From the NCBI GenBank assembly GCA_039621445.1, contig CP154956.1:85556474-85620473 (forward strand): a DNA stretch of 64,000 nt. The letters run 5' to 3'. This document shows, in pieces, positions 45,385-55,106 of the stretch. Below the pieces are notes generated by a model, which saw nothing but the letters and a program-made list of their open reading frames with translations, was not told the origin of the DNA and made no database searches. Numbering within the stretch: position 1 is the stretch's first letter; each line of letters begins with the position of its first letter. Source of the stretch: Euglena gracilis. Its lineage: Eukaryota > Euglenida > Euglenophyceae > Euglenales. Both the position numbers and the translations under genes were made by a program.

Positions 45385-45470
45385 AAATGCTTCGTCCGGA
45401 CGGACGGCTGGGCGCCCAGCATTGGTCCGGCTGAAGAGGTCCGGACGGCTCGGACGGACGGACGGCCAGC
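45385..45470. repeat. (CGGA)n-rich repeat, second site
   Basis: GTCCGGACGGACGGCTGG and CGGACGGACGGACGGCC, as at 35012-35066. Confidence 0.65.
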
Positions 45471-46105
45471 CACCCCCCTTCGAGGGGGATGTGTGTTGTC
45501 CAAAACCCGCATCTCCAACACATTCGTTTGTGTCCCAATCTCTTTCCTTGTCAGCGCATCCCCCCATGGTGTGCAGTCCTCCTCAAAGCCGCACGTCGTA
45601 CAGGCTTTTGTGTACTTTCGACCCTGCCTAAAAATTCTCAGCAAACAAAAGGGCGTTGGATTTACTCGCCGAGGAAATTTTTGTAGTGGACCCCAAAAAA
45701 GCAGAATTATTCATCAAGGAAGTGGAATTTTGTGGCCAGATTTTGGGGCATGGCACGCGTCGGCCGGCCCCCGGCAAATTACTCGCCATTGTGTTCCCAC
45801 AACCATACCGGCCTTAAGGGCTTTCCTCGGTTTCACAAATTATTACAACACCTACATTCACATGTATGCCCAAGTTGCGGCACCTTTGCAACATAAGTTG
45901 AAGGCGTCCCAGAAGGAAGGCAAGAAAGGGAGCAAAAAATGGGTTGATTTCGGGGAGGTTGAAGACAAAGCATTCGTGGAATTAAAGAAACGGTTGTGTT
46001 CCGGTTTAATTCTTCAAAGGGTGGACCCCGATAAACCCTTTGCTTTGAGAGTTGATGCGAGTGGGTATGCCGTAGGAGCAACTTTAGAACAACTTAAAGA
46101 TGGAA

Positions 46106-46372
46106 TGTATTGAGACCATTGGGTCTCAATGAGTGGAAACTTCAAAATCCCTGTGACGGAAACTTTTCACTGAAATCCTTGTATTTTTCATAGTATTTGA
46201 TACACAGCACCAATCCAAAAGCTTGTGGCTTTCTGAGTCATTGTGTTCAGGCTGGTTGCGGCCTGTGTGAAATTGTGTGATTTCCCCCTTGTATTAGGAG
46301 GCTCCACTCCTAATTTGTAGCTCTGAAACTGAAATTTGTTTTTTCTGGCTGCAGGGCACCGGGCCGCCCACA
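46106..46372 (-). repeat. LTR of the TRIM (left)
   Basis: Contains the short hairpin TTGAGACC-ATTG-GGTCTCAA at its outer end. Pairs with 47307-47573. Confidence 0.85.
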
Positions 46373-47306
46373 CTCCCCTCCCAGTCCGAACCCCAGGGGT
46401 TCGAGCGATAAAATTCAGGCGCGGCCCGGCTGTAATTTTAGCCCTGATTTGCATTTGTGGGGGGAGGCTGTGTGTCCAACAGGGTTCGAAGTGCCACCCC
46501 CCTCCGGGCGCAGGGGACAGCTCTTCTACAGCTGCTGGGGCAGATGAGCAGAAGGGGGGGGCATTGGGACCCCCTTGGGTCACACTGGCAGGGGTTTCCC
46601 GACAGGGTAATCCAAAGATGCCTCATTGGGCTTCCTTGTCAAGGTTGCCTACCCCCCTCGACAAGGTAGCCCTGAGGTGGGCCCAATCCCCTGCAGGGAT
46701 AAAGTGGGAACTTAGGGCTCACAACCTTCTTAAATGTCTTCTCAGATTCTTGGACAAGACGGCTCACCAAAGTGGCAAACACAGAATTCTCCAAGATGAA
46801 AACTTCAACAACAATGTGAAAATTTCACCTCGCTCTGTACCAAATTCCTGTCTTGGAAAGTCGGCTTGCCAAAAATAACACAAGCACAGAATGTTCAAGA
46901 ACAAGAACTACAGCACAGCGTACATGACCAGTAACTCCACATCTTGTGGTGAATTGGGGTGGCTGGCAGCCAGGTGGACCTCGACCTGGCGCAAAGTTAG
47001 GCCTCTTGTTAGGCTGCTGCAGCCACTGCAAACCAAATTCTGAGCCACGTTAGAAAGCAGATTGAAGATTCCAGCAGTAAATCCTTGAATTCCTCCTTCA
47101 GATCCTGAACACTTCAGCATGGGTAACACAATTTCTTCCCACAGACTGTCTTCAGATCGAAACTTTTTCACAGATCGAATCCCTAAATGTCCATTTGAAG
47201 TTCAATGCTTCAAATCCCATCTGCCATACCACCTTCCAAGTGCCTTTCTTCACAGCCAACCATCTGACAAATGGCCTCCAAGCCACAACAACAAATGAAC
47301 ACAATG

Positions 47307-47573
47307 TGTATTGAGACCATTGGGTCTCAATGAGTGGAAACTTCAAAATCCCTGTGACGGAAACTTTTCACTGAAATCCTTGTATTTTTCATAGTATTTG
47401 ATACACAGCACCAATCCAAAAGCTTGTGGCTTTCTGAGTCATTGTGTTCAGGCTGGTTGCGGCCTGTGTGAAATTGTGTGATTTCCCCCTTGTATTAGGA
47501 GGCTCCACTCCTAATTTGTAGCTCTGAAACTGAAATTTGGTTTTTCTGGCTGCAGGGCACCGGGCCGCCCACA
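47307..47573 (-). repeat. LTR of the TRIM (right)
   Basis: Matches 46106-46372 except one base. Followed by the GGAA target duplication. Confidence 0.85.
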
Positions 47574-47889
47574 GGAAACGGTACGCCCACACCTCAAGAT
47601 ATTTTGGACAAAAAAAAGGTGCCTGTTGCTTTTATGCCCCGAAAACTCACCGAGTGGCAAAGAAAATGGACCCCCCGGGAATTGGAGACATACGCCATAA
47701 TTTTGGCACTCCAAAAATGGGAAAGTTGGATTGGTCTCCAACCCATTTCGGTGTTTGCCGCTCACCAAAGTTTGGAGGCATGGGCAAAAGAAGTGCTCGA
47801 CACCCCAAGTGGACCGGTGGGGAGGAGGGCACAATGGCACCAAATTTTCTCAAAATATGATTTGACAGTGGGGTACATTAGTGTACGTC

Positions 47890-48165
47890 TGATTCCCAAT
47901 TCCCCTTTTCTAATTCCCAAAAAGCCTTCGCTTTCGCCTTGGCGAACCTACTTCGGAACTGAAAATCAGAGTAACAGGAAAAACCCTTTTCACACTTCCC
48001 AAGAAGCAAAGCACAGAGCAATGCAGGGAGGACGGACTGGATATCCAAGTCCGGTCCGGAGAAAAAGGAAGGACAAAGGGAAAAAGAGAATACCTCCTGT
48101 GGAGAGAGAAGGGGCACCCATTAATAGGATCTGCTTCCATCCTAACTTCCTCAACGGAAGGGGAC
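47890..48165. repeat. Possible insert in the chromovirus tether region
   Basis: It separates the RNase H end (YDLTVGYI) from the tether motif PGKENTVADIF. Shares AAAAAGCCTT, CGCTTTCGCCTTGG and CCTACTT, in order, with the complement of 52360-52510, so both may be copies of one dispersed repeat. No boundaries or duplication could be fixed. Confidence 0.35.
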
Positions 48166-48824
48166 AGAAGCATACGCCTGGTACACAACATTCCGGGGAA
48201 GGAAAACACTGTTGCCGACATTTTCAGTCGGTGGGCGTAACCCGCTTCGCAAGCTTTAAGGCAAAATTAGTAAATAGTTGGGCCGAAGATGAGAGAGAAA
48301 TGGAGGGGCTCATAAGAGAGGAGAGGGAAGAAGAGAAAAATTGCTTGTTGGTCAAAGTCAAAAATCAGCCTAACGCTCGTAAATAAGGGGGGTGGTAACC
48401 GGCAGTGGAAAAGAGGTGGCACCCAATTTTGTGGATGATGCATCAGGGAGTGGGACCGAGAGTGCAGAAAGTCCGGAACGAACAAACACCACCGAAGACG
48501 CTCACTCACAAGGGCCTAGAAATTTTGGTTCGAAAAGGGTAAGGGGAGAGTTACCTTTTTGGATGGAGTGGACCCTGCGGGAAATTTGGTGACTAACCCA
48601 AAAATTCCGACTAATGAGTTACCGAGGGGGGGAACAGGAGGGGTGGGGACCCACCAACTCCAAGTGCAACCCCTAAGCTAACAAAATAAGTTTGGGAGAG
48701 AGATTGGGTAGTTGCGAATACCGAATGCCCCACTTGGAAGGAAATTTGGCTAGCAACTCAAAATGACGGTGAGTGGCCAAAGGGTGTGAAAGTTCACAAG
48801 GACCGAATGTTTTTTTGAAATTGT

Positions 48825-49485
48825 GTGTCCCACTTTCTTTTCAAGAAAATCATTGTACAAGTGTTTCATGAATTCCTGGGACATGTTGGTCCGGAGAAGT
48901 GTGGAATTTTATCATTTTGCGGTACGCATGGGCTGATTAAAAAAGGGCACGTGTTTTCAATGAAAGTTGTTCCAAAAAGTGTGTCACGTGCCAAGCAAGT
49001 TCAAGGGGGGAAACTTTCAAGGGACCCATAGATTCAACACCCATTCCACCGGCACCTATGGTGACTGTGGCCTTAGATCTTTTCAAAATGCCATTGGTAA
49101 AATATGAGGGGGAAAATTACAATACCATGGCGGTGTGTGTTGACCGGCACTCCGGTTGGATCGTGGCCATACCTTTTTTAGAAAAAGGATTAAGGGGTGC
49201 AAAATTGGCAAAGGCAATGCTCAAACATTGGAGACTTTTTGGGACTGCTTGTATCATTTCTAGAGACCAAGGGAGTCATTTCGTGAACACATGGTGGAAA
49301 AACATGTGCTCATTTTGTGATTTCGGCGAGCTTTTTCTCAAGCCTACCACCACCAAGCCAACGGGCGGGTGGAAAGGGCGGGTCAACGAGTCATGGAGAT
49401 TTTGAGGAAACTCTTTGTGGATGTAAAAATGAATTGGTTGAGGCTCTACCCCAAACTTTGGATAGGATTCATGATGTGAAGGGGC
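48825..49485 (+). pseudogene. Chromovirus integrase
   Basis: HHCC-like segment near 48850-48990 (VFHEFLGHVGPEKCG), then the catalytic core 49058-49400: VALDLFKMP (first Asp), VDRHSGWIVAIPF, IISRDQGSHFV (second Asp). After a one-base frame shift near 49335, YHHQANGRVERAGQ carries the catalytic Glu, followed by ILRKLFVDVKMNWLRLYP. All three D,D-35-E residues are visible but not in one frame. The last ~160 bp before 49580 read in a further frame. Confidence 0.75.
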
Positions 49486-49824
49486 AGGGCTGTTTTAGCC
49501 AATACCAAATTATGACGGTAGGGAACGTCCCCTTGGGAGGATACCTTACTTATCAAGCTTCCAAAGAGAGTGAGGATGCCCAATAGTTTTTTCATTGAAT
49601 GAAGCTAATCGATGAAACGGTGGAAAAAGTTTTAAACCACACCCATGAGGTCCAAGCTAAAAGGATTAACCAAGGTCGAAGAGAAATGGAACCATTAAAA
49701 TTGGGACCAATGTGTGGTACAAACGACCCGAGGGTTCGGGTGAAAACTTAAACTCGAGGTTGGTCCCGGCATTGTCAAAGCTCTGGAGGGGGAGAGGAGT
49801 TATGTTGTTGAAACCAAACCGGGT

Positions 49825-50151
49825 GTGCAAATTAAGACACACCGAATTTTTATCAAGGAGTACAGGGAACCACCGTTTTTTCGTAAAGGGGTTCCTTTGT
49901 ATTTTTTCAAACAGACGGAAAAAGAGGAGGACGCAATGCCCGATGAATGGGAGGTTGAGAAAATTTTGGCCCACCGTAGGAAGAGGGATACGTGGGAATT
50001 TCTCACCAAGTGGGTTGGTTATGAGGAGGGGGAAGAAACCTGGGAACCCATTGCAAATTTCATTCATGGGTTTAGCCATGAGTTGGTTCAGTATTGTGCA
50101 CACAAAAATTTGAAGGTGAATTTAATGGGGGAGATTCAAAAAGGATTGTGA
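49825..50151 (+). pseudogene. Integrase C-terminal chromodomain
   Basis: Minus the first codons, the frame reads WEVEKILAHRRKRDTWEFL, TKWVGYEEGEETWEP and NFIHGFSHELVQYC, matching the chromodomain pattern (aromatic W...E.IL, FL.KW.GY, TWEP, NF). In chromoviruses this module binds modified histones and directs integration into heterochromatin. It is the best-preserved piece of this element. The preceding frame (49712-50113) overlaps, so a frameshift lies just upstream. Confidence 0.75.
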
Positions 50152-50560
50152 GGCAATTTCATTTAGGCTCAATTTTTTTTTCTTTCGGATTTTCCACCAT
50201 GAGCTCAATTTTTAGAAGCTCTGGGAGGTTGAACGGGGCCGAGTGCAGTGCGGCACCGGGGGGCCTTGATTTCACGCTCCTCCGCTCATTTCTATCCTCC
50301 ATTTCGTGTGTGCACGTTTCCTTTGTGTGCGGGCGCATTCACACACGTCCCATTTTCTTCTGCGTGCATACACATAGCTGCCTCACTATTTTGTTTGGTT
50401 TGCCCGCGACATTTTTTCTTGCTTATTCTTGATGTTTGGAATTGTCCTCTTCGTCACAGGAGTGAAGCGGGAAGCCCCGACTTTGTAAATATTGTAAATA
50501 GCCGCTGTATATGTGTAAATACCAAAGCGCGGGCATTCCTTCAGAGGTAGGAGGGAGGAA
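50146..50560 (+). repeat. Candidate 3' LTR of the chromovirus
   Basis: A purine-rich GGGGGAGATTCAAAAAGGAT precedes TGTGAGGCAATTTC right at the end of the chromodomain frame, the expected place for a polypurine tract and LTR start. No second copy exists in the window, so the LTR and its end are guesses. Confidence 0.25.
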
Positions 50561-50709
50561 GTAAGGGGGCACGGAGGTTTGAAGGTCCCCTTTGTTGATT
50601 ACAACATGACCACCTTCAACGCTTTCACCGCCGCCGTTACCTCCAACACCGACACCAACAATACCGCCCCCATCAACGACGTCTCTAGAGTTCAACAACA
50701 CACAAAACA

Positions 50710-51748
50710 TCATGCCGGGTTGGGGGTGAGAAACGAAGAAGAAGGGTGGCGTGCCGAGTACAGGCGCCTGCTTGAAATGACGAGTTCGGGGGAACACAAC
50801 GAAATTTGTGGAAATTGTTTTTGTGTGGCTGGCTCGTTGAATTTCATATCGATCCAATCTTGACTAATTTTTTCCAAAGCTTCTTTTCGTTCCCTGTGCA
50901 TGAAAAATGGTTTTTGTCGGGTGGACCGCGCTCCTTCTTGCAAAGGTATGAATGCATAACCATACGGTCCTCTTGCGGGTGGGTCGGGTTGTACCTTAGA
51001 CCGAAATACGGTTCCATCACACCTTCCAAAAATTTCCTCTCTTAGCTTCCTTTTTCTCTCTTCCTCTTCGGATTCCGTTTCATTACTCCCCCCCCTCCCT
51101 TGCAATGATCATTTTGCGAATTGGCAGGGGGGTTTCATTTGCAATCCCCAAATTCTTGCCCAAAATTTTGAGCCAGAGTTCATCCAAAGCTTGTACCCTT
51201 TGATCAAAACCCTCCATCGGAAGGTGAAAAAAAAACGTTTCCAAATTCTTCACACCCCCCCCCCTTGGGGTAGGGTGCAAGGGACTTTTTCTTGCCGTTT
51301 TCTCCTATGACCTCTCACACCGAACAAAAATGTCAATTCGGGTTCCTCCGATTTTTGTGCGTACAAGCCATAAAATTGCGTCTACTTTGATATTGGGTTC
51401 ATAAAATTACACATCGTACTCAAAATCTGTGGGTGGGGTGTTATCACTCACCTCCCCTGGCAACTTCATCACCACCTTAGTGCACCTCCCCGCAACACCC
51501 AAGGATTGACCGTTAGCGGTTTCAAACCTCAAGGGGTGTTCGGCCGAATACATTATGTGCTCAATCACTAACCCTTGCTTTATGAGGTTAGCCTCCGCAC
51601 CGGTGTCCACCAAAATATCCAAATTGTGTTCCTCCCCGTTCCCTAAAACAACACTTTTCCGAATCAAAAGTTGTCGGTCCTTCGAAAATTTCTCAATCCC
51701 TGTGGGTGGGTATCTCTTTCTAGCCATCCGCGCTTTCAAATGTACCAC
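50710..51748 (-). pseudogene. Gypsy pol fragment: protease and pre-RT region
   Basis: Minus-strand 51748-51407 holds an aspartic-protease segment: LDILVDTGAEANLIKQG with the catalytic DTGA, then LRFETANGQSLGVAG. An in-frame stop follows FEYDV. 51105-50710 reads FFMHRERKEALEKISQDWID and MKFNEPAT, typical of the stretch just before RT motif 1. RT proper is missing. The piece lies head-on to the plus-strand chromovirus that ends at about 50150. It may be a relative of that element; the overlap is too small to test by eye. Confidence 0.6.
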
Positions 51749-51789
51749 ATTTGGTTTCTTGGGGTTGCTAGTGTTGGCGGGGGGGCTTA

Positions 51790-53560
51790 TTACCCTCTAT
51801 CAACAAGGCCCAAACTCCGCACCTCACACCCCATCATTGGTTTCCCATCCACCTCAAAAAGCTTGGTTCCGGGTGGAAAATACAACTTTTTTCTGCCTTC
51901 CGAACAAGTTGCCATACCCAACCTTTTGTTGGGGGTCGGGGACCCTTCTCGCCTGGGGGGGCTGCTTTCGCTGGGGCCGCAACGTCCCTTTTCCGGCCCT
52001 AGTGGGCTCAGGCCAGGGCCTTTGTGAAATTGGGCCCCGTTTTCGAAAATGCCAACCGGCGGTAAAGGGGGTGAGGTGTGTGTGTACCAGGCACGTCCCA
52101 GCTCTGTAGGGTGTCTGCAGAGTGGGTTCAGTGACGGTCGCACCACTGTGGAAACCACAGTTGGTAAGATCGTGGCAGACCCTTCTGGGATCTGCCCCTG
52201 GACACGTCAGCACTTTTCTCTCCTTCCCCCACAGGTGGTATTATTTACTGTCAAGCTTCCAAAGTTTCACCATTGTTTTTGTCTGAGGTAAAAACCCTCG
52301 AAACAACCGGACTTGACTTCAGAGGAAACTTCTGAAGTCTTTGTCTTGTGCTTTGCCTCTTGGGGAATTGGGAACAAAAGGGGGAAACCACTTTTTGTTA
52401 CTCCAAAGTCTTTTCCCTACCATAAGTAGGCTGCGCACCAAGGCGAAAGCGAAAGGCTTTTTCAGAAAGTCCCAAAAAGGGGAAAAGGGAAGGCTTTGGA
52501 CGTACACTTGGTAGCAGATTTAGGCAACGATCCCACACAGACGTTCTACACAGAGAAACTCTGTGGTTTACTGGTGGTGAGGATCGTACTGAGCCGTGAA
52601 ACACGGTGAAAGTACTGTTCCTGGCCCTTAGCCAACCTTTAAGCAAGGATAAAGGTCTCAGAAGGCTCTGTTCAGTTTTCGCCGATACAACCTTTCTGGT
52701 CCCTGTTTCTCTGCTTATTTCAGTGAGTTTTTGGGGTTTTGCCTTTTTACCCATCCCAAAGAAGCTGAGCACAACCCCCAACCACAAATTTGACTATGAA
52801 TTCTTGATGAGTTCATTGAGCAATCTTGAAGAAGATTGCGGGGATTGGAACGGTTCGATGGAAACAAGTTCCAATTCCCGACCCCCCAAGCAACAAGAAG
52901 ACACATTGCATCAATTGTCATTGTCACAAGGTGAAATGCCTTTACTGTTGCAAGGGGGTAATGAACCATTTTCATCGTCATAGTCATTGATTGTGCGGGA
53001 TGTAGGTGGCAAAATTCCTACCTCCATCCGGGTTCACCCATCATTGATGCGGCGAGGGGATGAGCCCTTTGCCCAAGCCCATTTGGATCACAAGGATAAT
53101 GGGGATGGACCCCGTTTGCCTTTACACTTGTTTACCCATGAACAAAGTGACGGGTATTTGCCCTTTGCTCTATTAACACCCAAAAGATCCCCGGTGGAGG
53201 CACCGTTGGGCCTTTTGGAGTGCAACTCGGTGGAAACACCGTGTATTTTCCAACCCCCCCCTCAATTACCACCCCCACACCATTTCGCCCTGTCGGCTGC
53301 CGCTTGCGTCGGCAGCCAAACATTTCCTAAAAAATACCAAAAAAAAAACCGGAAGGAACCCCCCAAAGCAAGTCAGCCGCCACGCGAGAGGAATTGGAAC
53401 CCCAGCAAAGCACTTTCTGAGTGTCTATTTTTTTTCGACATATTACATGGCCTGCAAGACAAAGCCCCTGGTGGGGTTCAAGCATTTGCTGGACCAGGAG
53501 AGCGACATGGAAGAATTACCCAGAAGAAGCCAACGTCGCAGTCTTGCCGGTAAAGACGAG
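51790..53560. other. Unrecognised, partly coding-looking region
   Basis: Plus frames 52606-52983 and 52987-53553 have even codon content, and an alternative plus frame near 52890-52980 gives a Cys/His-rich peptide, THCINCHCHKVKCLYCC followed by HFHRHSH, which could bind zinc. On minus, 52158-51790 may continue the gypsy polyprotein upstream of its protease (FEVDGKPMMGCEVRSL). I do not recognise the plus-strand family. 52360-52510 shares a motif set with 47890-48165. Confidence 0.25.
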
Positions 53561-53616
53561 GAGGTGGTCTCTACCGTATCGAGGCTGCTGTTCAATACCC
53601 TGGGTGCAACGCTTAT

Positions 53617-53865
53617 GGGCCTGCAAAGTCCCCCTCATCTGGTTCTGGGCCTGCAAAGGCCCCCTTCATTGGTATTGGGCCTGTAAAGGCCCCCTCATCC
53701 TTTTTCGGGCCTACAAAGGCCCCCTGTTCTGTTTTTGGGCCTGCAAAGGCCCCCCAACCCATACCAGTATTGGAATCTGCAAGGTTCCCCTCTTCCATAT
53801 TTGAGCCTGCAAAGGCCCCCTCACCCTGTTTTGGGCCTGCAAAGGCCCCCTCCCAGTGTTAGTTG
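53617..53865. repeat. 30-bp minisatellite
   Basis: About eight units of GGGCCTGCAAAGGCCCCCTC plus a variable T-rich decamer. The unit is a multiple of three, so minus frames encode a 10-residue repeat (GAFAGPK plus three residues), and a plus frame from 53447 runs into LGLQRPP repeats. Whether it is translated is unknown. Confidence 0.85.
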
Positions 53866-53899
53866 GCGGACCGGCCGCTGCACCTTCCGTTGCCACTAT

Positions 53900-54490
53900 T
53901 ACAGCCTGCTGTTGTATATAGCGAACTACTGCGCTAATTCAGCATCAAAATAGCGCAAACCGCTCTCTAACTGTTCTGATGTTTTTCACTGCAGGCTCCC
54001 TCTCTTTACCTATGATTTCAATTCAAGATTGTGCCTGCTTAATCAAGACCAAGGTCAAATTATATCAATTTTCAAGGGATTTCAAAGAAAGGCGCTGGAG
54101 CCAAGAAAGTGCAAAAGTTCAAGAAAGTCAAAAAATTACAAGGGCGGAACAAGCAAACGATTACAAAAGATTGGCTATCTGCTGGCGCAGGGGAGCAGTA
54201 CAAGCCCAAAATGTGTTGGTGCTGGGGTATTAGAAGCCTAGGGGAGAGCAACCAGGCCTTTTCCTAAACCCCCTCCCCACTGCCGGAAGGGACGCCAAGC
54301 CAGACTCCTCCCTCCAACCACTCCCCAAAAAGGAGGGCCTTCGGTCCCCGGGAAAAATCCCACGTGGGAAGGGGAGTATCCCGAACCTACCCCTCTCCCC
54401 AGAGCCCATCGCGCCACCCCCCACCCCGCCGGTACCCCCTCACGGACCTCCAGGAATGAAAGCTGGACAAAAACAACATCGTTCGGGAAA
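53900..54490. other. No identifiable gene; possible 5' LTR region
   Basis: Short frames only. If the primer-binding site at 54492 is real, the 5' LTR of the methyltransferase element should end just before it. With the 3' LTR outside or deleted from this window, the LTR cannot be delimited. Confidence 0.3.
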
Positions 54491-54491
54491 C

Positions 54492-54503
54492 TGGTAGCAG
54501 AGG
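54492..54503 (+). other. Primer-binding site of the methyltransferase element
   Basis: TGGTAGCAGAGG, complementary to an initiator tRNA-Met 3' end and identical to the site in the small LTR element at 43171-43182 (other strand). It lies about 600 bp before the first gag start. Confidence 0.6.
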
Positions 54504-55106
54504 TTTTTCACAGAATAAAATTTCCCGGGAACAAACCACACCGACAAGATAGATCCGGCTCCCCAGGCTCACCCCGCCCCGGTGGTAGGTGTCCCCACCA
54601 TGGGACTCCCCAAAATGAAAAAGACCACCGCATTCCCAATCCCAATCCCCCGCACACGCATGCCGCTGCTCAGTCCCCTTCAGCGTGAACAGCAGATAAA
54701 GAATCCCCCATTTTCCCACCTGGCCCCGCTGAAGAGAAGGCGATAAGCCCAAACCCCCAGTTCCCATTCCCACTCAAGCTCACATTCCCCATCCTGTCCA
54801 CCCCATCCCCACCCACGTACCTGTCCCAGTCCCTGCGCACCACCCCAGCAGCCACACCGTCTCCGGGGGGGTCCGCGGCGGCGTCCGCGGCGGCGTTCGC
54901 GCTGGTGCCGCTCCAGCTGCCGGAGTTCCGGCAGGAGTCGCCACGGGACGCCACGCCGCTGCGGGCCTGCTTCCCGCTGCTGGCCGCGGCGGGGGCGCTG
55001 TTCTCCCCCCCCCACCACCCCCAGAGGGAGCCGCAAGGGGGATAAAAGGGTGTGGGGGGAACGAACCCCCTTTTCTGAAGCCTCATCGTCCCACCGGCCG
55101 CTTAAG

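Larger units (their letters stand above)
43460..45630. other. No identifiable protein gene
   Basis: Short overlapping frames only. A tRNA-like sequence is at 44067-44137 and a (CGGA)n-rich stretch at 45385-45470. C/G tracts are near 44815 and 45118. Confidence 0.4.
46106..47573 (-). mobile_element. TRIM (1,468 bp) inserted in chromovirus RNase H
   Basis: Direct 267-bp LTRs (46106-46372 and 47307-47573) start TGTATTGAG, end CCCACA and differ at one position seen (TTTGTTTT/TTTGGTTT). GGAA is duplicated at 46102-46105 and 47574-47577, and excision restores the host frame. The 934-bp interior has no credible gene. GGGAGGGGAG next to the left LTR on minus is a polypurine-tract candidate, so orientation is probably minus. 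No clear primer-binding site was found. The near-identical LTRs imply a recent insertion. Confidence 0.85.
45636..48243 (+). pseudogene. Chromovirus RT C-terminus and RNase H, interrupted
   Basis: 45658-45815 encodes an RT thumb-like segment (EIFVVDPKKAELFIKEVEF). After a frame change it reads ALRAFLGFTNYYNTYIHMYA (connection), then FALRVDASGYAVGATLEQ, the start of RNase H with its first Asp. At 46105 a TRIM interrupts it. The frame resumes precisely at 47578 (VAFMPRKLTEWQRKWTPREL, ALQKWESWIG) once the insert and one GGAA copy are removed. The normal tether continuation (PGKENTVADIFSRWA) is found only at 48188-48236, about 290 bp further than expected. Confidence 0.75.
45636..50150 (+). mobile_element. 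Decayed Ty3/gypsy chromovirus, 5' truncated
   Basis: Order RT end, RNase H, integrase, chromodomain, the hallmark of chromoviruses. gag, protease and the RT catalytic half are absent; homology begins abruptly around 45636. It is interrupted by the TRIM at 46106-47573 and probably by a second insert near 47890-48165, with several frameshifts besides. Confidence 0.75.

Noticed and set aside
45040-45630. Minus-strand 174-, 143- and 135-codon frames near 45.1-45.6 kb
   Set aside because: Three overlapping minus frames plus plus-strand frames across a CGGA repeat; none has a motif.
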